Assembly: GCA_036171455.1 (NCBI GenBank)
Contig: JAVHRB010000085.1
Span: 1-7,066, forward strand
Direction of reading: 5' to 3'
Length of the DNA stretch: 7,066 nucleotides
DNA from: CAIVSN01 sp036171455
Lineage (GTDB): Bacteria > Patescibacteriota > Gracilibacteria > BD1-5 > UBA2023
A program made the position numbers and the translations under genes. This document shows positions 1 through 7,004 of the stretch, piece by piece. Within the stretch, counting starts at the first letter, position 1. Each line of letters starts with the position of its first letter. The notes below the pieces were generated by a model. The model was not told the origin of the DNA and searched no databases. It was given only the letters and a program-made list of their open reading frames with translations.

Positions 1-15
1 TTTCTTTGAAAAAAC

Positions 16-48
16 TTGTATACGGCATTTTTTATAATACTATATAAT
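16..48 (+). promoter_or_regulatory. AT-rich promoter region of the pilin-like gene
   Basis: Two exact TATAAT hexamers lie at 33-38 and 43-48, about 25-40 bases before the ATG at 75. The possible -35 elements are poor or badly spaced: TTGTAT at 16-21 is 16 bases before TACTAT at 38-43 and 21 bases before the second TATAAT, and TTGAAA at 6-11 is 21 bases before the first TATAAT. A promoter here is plausible from composition and position, but the exact elements are not resolved. No Shine-Dalgarno sequence lies between this region and the start codon. Confidence 0.35.
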
Positions 49-74
49 TCGTATACAAATTACCGATTCGGATT

Positions 75-1352
75 ATGACTACAGGAAAAATCATTTCTCT
101 TTCTCGAACCAAGGCATTTACTTTGGTTGAATTGATAGTAGTTATCACTATACTCTCCATCCTCGGTACCATAGGCTTCATCTCCATCCAAGGATATTCC
201 TCCTCAGCACGTGATTCCTCACGCATCTCCAACCTCGTCAATCTCCATAAGTGACTGACTATTTTTCAAACCGTAGGCTGAAACTACCCCATGCCAGAAT
301 CTCCCATCACCATCACTGCCTCTGGTACCACCATCGGCTACCAAGGATTCGCCAAAGACCAAGTTGCCAACATTGCCAAACTTTCCGCCGGTTCCACCAA
401 AGATCCTCTTGATCCAACGATCTCCACTACCTATGCTACCAACGCCCTCCAAACCAAGATGCAGCTGATGGCTTTTCTTGAGGACGGCAGCAAGGTAACC
501 GCTCTCCTCACGACCACGACCAACGCTGCCACCAACACCACCTACGCCACCCGTTCTCCCATAACCAAGTGAGACACTCTCGGAATCCTCCTCGGTACCG
601 GAACTACCCTCAACCAACCCGTCCAAGAACTTCTCACGGCTACCTTTACCGGGATTGACGTGGTGAGTACGAGTACTGGGTATACGGCGGTGTTTTCCAA
701 AACGAGTACCATCTCCGGTACTGGCAGTACGCTTGCCCAAATTAATCCCACCTCGTCCTGCAAACGGATTCTCGAATCCGGACTGAGCAAAGGAGACGGA
801 ACCTATACTATCAATCCCGAGGCAACTTCATTTCAGGTATATTGCGATATGACGACGGACGGAGGCGGATGGACTTTGATAGCCAATTGGAACACCCTTG
901 GTACGTACACGACGTTTCCGTGAAATTCGGATTTTGACAAGAATTACAGTTACGGCACGTATTCCCCTTCATGGAACCACGCCACGAACTATTACCTGAA
1001 CCATGCAGGCTTCGCGTTTTCCGACATCAAATTCGTTACCGGTAACGGCAATTATGCTTGCGGTTTCGACTATGGCCAAATGATGGAATTGAAAAACAGC
1101 GGTTCACAAGCCGTCAATATCGACATCAAATATGCGAAGAAGACGGTAAAATGAATAGGGGAAGCAACAAATATCCTCTGGAGAGCCGCCAATTTGGAAG
1201 ATCCTTGGATTGGATGTTCGGGCTCGCATACGGCAAATACTTCGGATTCGATGATTTTTTGGTGAGAAAACAACGTGCAGATATTGCCCGCGGTAAACGG
1301 CCATACGGTGCTGGCAAACGATAACAACGGTATCGGGGTTTTTATCAGATAG
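75..1352 (+). CDS. Type IV pilin-like protein with C-terminal fibrinogen-like (GGGWT) domain
   Basis: This is a 425-residue protein if TGA is read as Gly. In-frame TGA codons are residues 60, 69, 166, 283, 360 and 397, and the end is TAG. The ATG at 75 is the first start after an in-frame TAA at 45. Residues 1-14 form a basic leader. Residues 15-36 are a class III signal/pilin helix starting FTLVEL, with Glu at +5 (E19); Ala rather than Gly stands before the predicted prepilin-peptidase site. Residues about 40-225 resemble a pilin body or stalk that is very rich in Thr, Ser and Ala. From about residue 227 comes a fibrinogen-like domain with C229, then YCDMTTDGGGWT at 256-267, ending in GVFIR. 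All four cysteines (229, 257, 329, 381) lie in this domain, so two disulphides are possible. The family role of such domains is ligand, often glycan, binding. Inferred role: a surface fibre or minor pilin with an adhesive head. No pilus assembly genes are in view. An ordinary secreted pseudopilin is the alternative. Confidence 0.9.
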
Positions 1353-1369
1353 CGACGATATCCGATAAA
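1341..1369 (+). other. Stem-loop spanning the pilin stop codon
   Basis: TTTATC (1341-1346) pairs with GATAAA (1364-1369). After one A-C mismatch, GATA (1348-1351) pairs with TATC (1359-1362). The seven-base loop is GCGACGA. The TAG stop (1350-1352) sits at the top of the 5' arm. The stem is AT-rich and no T run follows on the + strand, so it does not look like a normal intrinsic terminator. It could slow 3' exonucleases, attenuate transcription into the next gene, or be chance. Confidence 0.4.
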
Positions 1370-1380
1370 TCCAAAATTAC

Positions 1381-1408
1381 TTGCGACTCGTTCCCCCCGG
1401 ACTATACT
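1381..1408 (+). promoter_or_regulatory. Possible sigma70-type promoter of the sugar transferase gene
   Basis: TTGCGA (1381-1386, four of six consensus bases) and TATACT (1403-1408, five of six) are separated by 16 bases. Transcription would begin near 1415, giving a leader of about 20 bases before the ATG at 1434. It lies in the 81-base gap after the pilin gene and just past the stem-loop, which suggests that the transferase can be transcribed independently of the pilin. Confidence 0.42.
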
Positions 1409-1433
1409 GTGGCAATACTCTCAGACACCAGTA

Positions 1434-2852
1434 ATGAAGCGACAGCAAATCGTCATCTCCGCCCTCCAAATCCCATTGGACATCATCGCGTTTTCCAGCG
1501 CTTTTTTCGTGGCCCGGAGATTGAGGGAATTCACGGATCTCATCCCGTGAATCCATTTGCCGTATCAGCATATCAGCGAAACCGACCTGTTTTGGTTCGT
1601 CATATTCGGGACGCTGCTGTTCGTGTTGATACAGTCGGTTAAAAAGGCCTATACCTACCAATACGAGCAGGCGCTCGGCTCCAAATTCTCAGCGCTTTTT
1701 TCGTCTTGTTGGACTTGGTTTTTGTTTTTCATCGCGACGGTATACTTGGGGAACGGATATTTGTATAGTGTGGAAATTCCCCGTCTCGTTATTTTCTACA
1801 CCGTCGTTTTTGCGTATTTCTTCGTAGCTTTTGAACAGACAGTGATTCATTTCTGACTTGAATACTTCCATAATCGGAAATGGCTCAAAAAAACGAAAAT
1901 CTGATACGCGGGCGAAGTTTCCAAAACCATACTCGATGAATATCTCAAATACGGGCACATCGAGCTGGTTCAGCTTGGGCTTGCTGAACTCAAAACCGCC
2001 ATTCGGGAACAACGGATTGATTCGGTACTCCTGTGACCCAATGTCGTCGACCCGAACCAGCGTGATATCCTTCACCTCTGCAAGATTTACGGGGCATCGG
2101 CGCACTTGGTGCAACTGCCGGACATACTCCTCCAGAAAAGTTCCGTGGAATTCGTCGGGAATTTTGCCATCACCCAGATAGAATTCGTCTGAATGTCGGT
2201 TTGGTGACGCATCGTAAAACGATTGTTTGACGTCATCGCGAGCGCCTTTGCCATCGTGTTCCTGGCGCCGGTATGGGTAGCGATTGCCGCGCTCATCAAG
2301 TGGGAAGATCCCGACGGGCCGATCATTTTCAAAAACCAACGGGTAGGGAAGGATGGGAAACCGTTCACGCTCTACAAATTCCGGTACATGTACTGGAAGT
2401 ACTGCGTCAAGGACGCCTATGGGGTAAAGCCCCAGGACGACGATGCCCTCAAATTTGAGCAGGACCTCATGAAATCAAACAAAAATACCCGAACTGGTCC
2501 TATTTATAAAATTACCCGAGATGACCCGAGAAAGATGCGTATCGGGAGAATCATCGAACGGTTTTCTATCGATGAACTCCCTCAGTTATTCAATGTGTTT
2601 CTCGGCAGCATGAGCATCGTCGGTCCACGTCCACATCAGCCTCGAGAAGTCGAAAAGTACGACGAATGGCACCGACAGGTCCTGACCATCAAGCCAGGAA
2701 TTACCGGAATGTGACAGGTGTATGCTCGAGAAACCTCAGAATTCGATCGGGAAGTCGAACTGGATACCTATTACATAGAAAATTGGAATATCCTCTTGGA
2801 TTTCCAATTAATTTTTGGTACACTGCGTGTACTTTTTTTACGCAACCGATAA
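1434..2852 (+). CDS. Polyprenyl-phosphate sugar phosphotransferase, WbaP/WcaJ-like
   Basis: This enzyme would move a sugar-1-phosphate from a nucleotide sugar to undecaprenyl phosphate at the inner membrane face, the first step of O-antigen, capsule, exopolysaccharide or glycoprotein glycan synthesis. It has 472 residues if TGA is Gly (residues 39, 141, 157, 201, 253, 258, 427) and ends in TAA. Hydrophobic segments lie at about 6-27, 51-69, 87-106 and 116-138. A soluble CoA-binding-like domain follows at about 145-255, then VKRLFD (261-266) and a membrane helix to about 288. The catalytic bacterial sugar transferase domain fills the rest, with NQRVG near 301-305, KFR at 315-317, the Asp-Glu pair in DELPQ (D380, E381) and VGPRP at 396-400. 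The PGITGM motif is followed by TGA at 427, a position often Trp in relatives. The C-terminus is shorter than usual and lacks the GAY-type tail. The sugar substrate cannot be told from sequence. No other glycan genes are in view. Confidence 0.93.
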
Positions 2853-3025
2853 TGGAATTTGCCCCTCCGACACGCCGTGCCAAACCTATAACCAAAGCGG
2901 AACTCAAGAAGCTTCGGCAGAATTATGCAGATTCTGCGCAATATTCCGAGGAAAACCGCAAACGCGAAGCTGATGAGAAAAAAGCTTTTGAAGCAGAATT
3001 TGACGATGAACTCAATACCTTATAA
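2852..3025 (+). CDS. Small charged protein of unknown function
   Basis: This 57-residue frame has no TGA and ends in TAA. Its ATG shares one base with the TAA of the transferase (TAATG at 2850-2854), the classic arrangement for translational coupling, and that is the main reason to call it. The N-terminus is Pro/Arg-rich (residues 5-12), followed by a Lys/Glu/Arg-rich stretch to about residue 50 likely to form one long helix or coiled coil, then an acidic tail. There is no signal peptide, membrane segment or cysteine. It overlaps the 5' end of the helicase frame by 20 bases if that gene starts at 3006, or stops 7 bases before it if the start is 3033. I do not recognise the family. A chance frame between two genes remains possible. 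Confidence 0.55.
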   Translation: MEFAPPTRRAKPITKAELKKLRQNYADSAQYSEENRKREADEKKAFEAEFDDELNTL

Positions 3026-5999
3026 ACCGACCATGCCATCCGAATTCGACTCCCTCTACGAACGATTGAATACCAAACAGAAAGAAGTCGTGGATGCTCT
3101 CTATGGCTCGTACATGGTCGTTGCCGGACCTGGTACCGGAAAAACCCAGGTACTCGCTGCGCGAACCGCGAAAATTTTGGAGCACACGGATGTATTACCA
3201 GAAAATATCCTCATCACCACGTTCACAGAAGCGGGCGTAATCGCCATCAAAAAGCGTTTGCAACAGTTCATCGGGGCTTCGAGTTACAAGGTCCGGGTTA
3301 CCACCATTCACGGTTTTACCAAGGATATCATCGAGAGCTATCCGGAATACTTTCTCAAATACCGAGCACTTTCCCTCATGGACGAACTCGAAAATTACGA
3401 GCTCGTGGAACAGATTATCGAGAATGGTGAATTTCCCCAACTGTACAGTATCCACCAGCCGACCTACTGGATCAAAGATATCGTCAAACGGATAAAAAAC
3501 CTCCGCGAAGAAGCCGTAACCCCCGAGAATTTTACCGGTCATATTGATCGACTCCACGAACAGTTTGATCGGGAACTTTCAGAAATCAATCCGGAACGTG
3601 CCAAGAAGACCTACGCCAATGCCGTGCTTCGCCACGAGAAAATTTCCGCCCAGATGAAGGAATTACAGCGTATATACGCCGAATATTACCGAATCAAGCG
3701 GGAATGGGGAAAATACGACTTCGTCGACATGATATTGTACGTCGCGCAGGAAATTACCGAAAATGATTTTCTCGCGAGCCAGCTGGCCGAACAATATCAA
3801 TTCGTGATGGTGGACGAATTCCAGGACCTGAGCAACGCACAAAACCAGGTTATTATGGGACTGCTCCGGACAAGCGATATGCCGAACATTCTGACCGTGG
3901 GAGATGACGATCAGAGTATCTACCGGTTCCAGGGCGCCAATTTGGAGAACATGCTCCATTTTTCGCAGAAATTCGAGAATACCAAAATCATCGTCCTCGA
4001 GGTGAACTACCGATCCGGACAACCGGTGCTCGATACCGCCCGCATCCTCATCGAAAACAATACCACCCGCATCACCAAACTCATCCCGAATCTCAAAAAG
4101 CCGCTCGAGAGCGGAACGGGAAAACTCGCCCAGGTAAAAATTCTCAACTATCCCAATCCGGAATCCGAACAGGCCGGGGTTATGGATCGGATTCTGGAAC
4201 TTCAAGAAACGGGAATTCCCTATGTTGACATGGCGATACTCGTCAAGAAAAACGCGGAAATCGCTGTTTGGACCGAGGTGCTCGAATCCCGAGGAATCCC
4301 GGTGACTTCACGGCAAAAATACAATCTTTTCGATACTGAGGAATTCCGGTTGATCCAATATCTCATCGAAATCGTTGCCCTGCCAAAGGTTCCAGATTTT
4401 GCTCTCATAGAACTCCTCCGCATTGGTATTTTTGGCACCGATCGGATCGGGTTGTACCGCATTACTAAGTCATTGTCTGAACTCAATTGGACCCGCACCA
4501 AGAAGCTGACGGTTTTTGATCTATTCCTGTATCCTGACACGCTCGAAGCTATCGTTCCAGATACACTTTCTCAATGGACCGAGACGGGAAAAGTCATACT
4601 GGAACTTCGTTCCTTGCCGCAATTCGACATCATCAGCGTGCTCCGTACCATGCTCGGACGTCTCAAAATTGAACCATTCGTACAAAATCAGAGTGGAATC
4701 GTTGGAATTTCGAGAATCTACAAGGTACTCCAAGAAATCCAATCCCTTGCGCAAAGCGGACGGATAAAGACCCTCAAGGATATCCTTGATCTCTGGAAAC
4801 GGATGGATACCTATCATATTTCGTTTGAAGTTCCCGATTTGGATTCCAAAAAGAGGGGAGTGCAGATTATGACCGCTCATCAATCAAAGGGTCTAGAGTA
4901 CGAATGTGTTTTCCTACCGTGAGCACTCAATGGCGTCTGGGGTAATAGCCGAAACCTAGAAAAACTGAATCTTCCCGAGAGTATTACGGGAAATGCACTC
5001 GAGGCTTCGGAAAAAAATGAAGAAGAACGCCGATTATTTTTCGTGGCGCTTACTCGTGCAAAATCCGTATTGGAAGTCAGTTTTCCATCAAATATCCGCG
5101 GTGCTGCAAAAATCGCATCAGAATTTGTTACAGAGATGGGCGTTGTACCCACCGATGGCAAAGAAATCGAAAATTATCAAATCGTTTCCCTGCGAGATAC
5201 TGGAATGTTTCGTCTACAATTCGAACAAGAAGATCTCATCTATCTTCGCGAAGTCCTCGGAAACTACCGACTCTCACCTACGGATCTCAATAGTTTCATC
5301 GAAGACCCAAAGATTTTTTTCAAAAAGGTCATCTTAAAATACCCATTTGAAGATCATCCATATTTTATTTTCTGAAGGTGCTATCATACCGCACTCGAAA
5401 AATTTTTCCTCAAGTGGAAGGCTGATACCACGAAACCTAAAATTGAGGAACTTTTGGAAATATTCGAATTGCAAATTTCCCATGCTTACCTCACTCCCGC
5501 AGAACTCGAAGATGGGAGAAAACGTGGAGAAGCCGGACTTCGATGATGGTATGATCTTCAACCTATTGATGCGAATCTCCCTGCCGCACTGGAGTACAAA
5601 TTACGTCCGAGAAATATTTATTACGATAAAATCCCATTGACTGGAAGTATTGACCGAATCGATCTACTCCCGAATGAGACGCTCCGAATTATCGATTATA
5701 AAACAGGAAATATCAAAAGCTCCGGTGAACTCCTCGGAGAAGGATTGAACGGCGACATTGGATACTACCGCCAGCTGATGTTTTACCGAATTATGCTCTC
5801 ACTGGACAGTAATTGGTCAAAATATCCAGTAGACGAACTCCGGGTTGATTTTGTTGAATGAAAAAAATGAGAATATAAGAGTGTTATCCTACCGATCGAC
5901 CAGGAAAAAGAATCCCAATTCCAAGAAGAAATGAAAAAAGCCTGGGAATGTCTCTCTCAACCGGAATGGTGGATGGAGTATTTCGGAAAAGCTAAGTAA
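3006..5999 (+). CDS. UvrD/Rep-family DNA helicase with C-terminal RecB-like PD-(D/E)XK nuclease
   Basis: This is a superfamily 1A 3'-5' helicase fused to a nuclease, of the type that unwinds and resects DNA. It has 997 residues when TGA is Gly (residues 639, 790, 847, 952, 955) and ends in TAA. Motifs in order: the Q-motif region LNTKQKEVVDAL near 22-33, Walker A AGPGTGKT (40-47, K46), TFTEAG (Ia), TIHGF, DEFQD Walker B (270-274), GDDDQSIYRFQGA (299-311), NYRSG (IV), HQSKGLE (625-631) with the VFLP-Gly that follows, and VALTRAK (VI, ends 686). The nuclease part has G790 and H794, GSIDRID with D883, D897-Y-K899 in the DYKTG core, and the QL..Y motif (Q923, Y927), so the active site looks complete. 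The start is uncertain: ATG 3006 overlaps the small gene by 20 bases, while ATG 3033 leaves a 7-base gap and gives 988 residues. Neither has a Shine-Dalgarno sequence. Single-chain UvrD-nucleases of this size may replace AddAB/RecBCD in reduced genomes; a defence role is also possible. Confidence 0.95.
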
Positions 6000-6002
6000 C
6001 TA

Positions 6003-6956
6003 TTACAGGCTGACGTGAGATTTTTGGGCTCAACGCATCAGTTCTCGATATCCCCACTCCTGAGCATCGACATACCCCATTTCACCTTTTGGGTAGAGTT
6101 TTTTTCGTACGTTAAAGAGTTGCTCACGATATGTTTCGTGTTCTTTGGTACTCGGCAAATTCGGATCAGTTACCGTTGTTGCAATGATACGCTGCACCAA
6201 AATGATGGCTTGTTGGCGGAGTTCGTTACGTTTTGGGTTTCTTGCTCCACAAGAAGCCAGTAATTCAGGATTATTCTCGAGATATACAAGTTCCGCTTGA
6301 AATAGCGAAACATATTGCTCCAGCATCATCGTTTCCTGACTTTTCCCAAGTGTATTGGAAGTTCCTACCCGAATCAGATTCTCTCATTGCATCGAATTGG
6401 CAGCAGGGGAATACGCAGCATTGATAATTTTGATTTTTTCTGGATCAATAATCCTTCGAAGCTCCGATAGGGAATCAACATCAAAAAGAATCACGAGATT
6501 GAGCAGTGCTACATAGGTCCGATCTTCAAATGTTTTCCGATCAAAAGTCTTTTGATTCACACTATCATACTGTGCTATCAAATCAGAAATGCCGGTATGA
6601 AGGGCTATTCGGTCTTGATGGCTCATACCTTTCAAAGACAAGCGTTCTACAGATTTGAGACCGCTGATCAATTTGCTAATAGCGACTTTTTCTTTTTCAA
6701 TATTCCCGTATTCATTTTCTGGAACCAATTCCAAAAATAAATCACCAGCTGCAGAACTCTGAGCTGATAGGGTATTCGTTGATTTGGTCATGTCACCATT
6801 TTTCAGAACTTTCGCGATGAGTTCTTTGTTTTCCGCTTTGAATTTTCCGGAAATATTAGCGATTTCATCTCGGGCGTCCGTTGAACTTTTAACTCCGGCA
6901 TATTGGGGAAGCAATAGGCTTCCAGCCAAGAAAATTCCAGCAATTGAAGATTTCAT
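6003..6956 (-). CDS. Exported helical protein of unknown function
   Basis: This is a 317-residue protein if TGA is Gly (residues 191 and 309), ending in TAA. With the standard code it would split into two frames of 190 and 99 residues in the same phase. The ATG at 6954-6956 is supported by a signal peptide right after it: a basic MK start, a hydrophobic core at about residues 5-16 and a short polar region with likely cleavage near residues 20-25. The mature part is mostly charged and helix-prone, with heptad-like stretches around residues 25-55 and 80-150, one cysteine and no further membrane helix. I do not recognise a family. Location is inferred to be extracytoplasmic. It is monocistronic here, driven by the promoter at 6977-7004, and its stop lies 3 bases from the stop of the helicase gene, tail to tail, with no clear terminator between them. 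Confidence 0.85.
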
Positions 6957-6975
6957 GAAGTTGGGTTATTTCGTG

Positions 6976-6991
6976 TATCATAATAATGATA
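6976..6991. repeat. Short inverted repeat over a -10 box
   Basis: TATCAT (6976-6981) and ATGATA (6986-6991) form six-base inverted arms around four bases. The repeat covers the -10 element of the minus-strand gene and reaches the ATG of the divergent frame at 6991. It could be an operator for a dimeric regulator controlling one or both genes, but short AT-rich repeats also occur by chance. Confidence 0.25.
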
Positions 6992-7004
6992 TGAATATTG
7001 TCAA
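6977..7004 (-). promoter_or_regulatory. Strong sigma70-like promoter of the exported-protein gene
   Basis: Read on the minus strand, a perfect TTGACA (6999-7004) is followed after 16 bases by TATGAT (6977-6982, five of six consensus bases). Transcription should start near 6970, giving a leader of only about 13 bases before the ATG at 6956. That leader has no Shine-Dalgarno sequence. This is the best promoter match in the window. Confidence 0.65.

Noticed and set aside
1350..1434. Readthrough fusion of the pilin and transferase, which lie in the same frame separated by a single TAG
   Set aside because: Twenty-seven open codons are not surprising when only TAA and TAG are stops. There is a good ATG at 1434 with its own promoter-like sequence, and the two products have unrelated functions.
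1689..2339. 216-codon open frame on the minus strand inside the transferase gene
   Set aside because: It is antisense to a gene with full family motifs, has no recognisable domain and is rich in Arg, Pro and His as expected of a mirror frame.
2925..3005. More upstream start for the helicase at 2925
   Set aside because: It would overlap the small upstream gene by about 100 bases and add a Lys/Arg-rich stretch not typical of UvrD N-termini. ATG 3006 or 3033 fits better.
3663..4205. 180-codon open frame on the minus strand inside the helicase gene
   Set aside because: It lies opposite the Walker B and GDDDQS motifs of a well-supported gene, so it is a shadow frame.
75..5999. Genes broken by stop codons, read as pseudogenes or frameshifts
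   Set aside because: All interruptions are TGA, reading resumes in the same frame with conserved domain sequence, and no frame change is needed. A recoded UGA explains everything.
75..6956. UGA read as tryptophan (code 4)
   Set aside because: TGG serves the clear Trp positions, and TGA in the helicase and nuclease stands at conserved Gly columns. Only codon 427 of the transferase would suit Trp.
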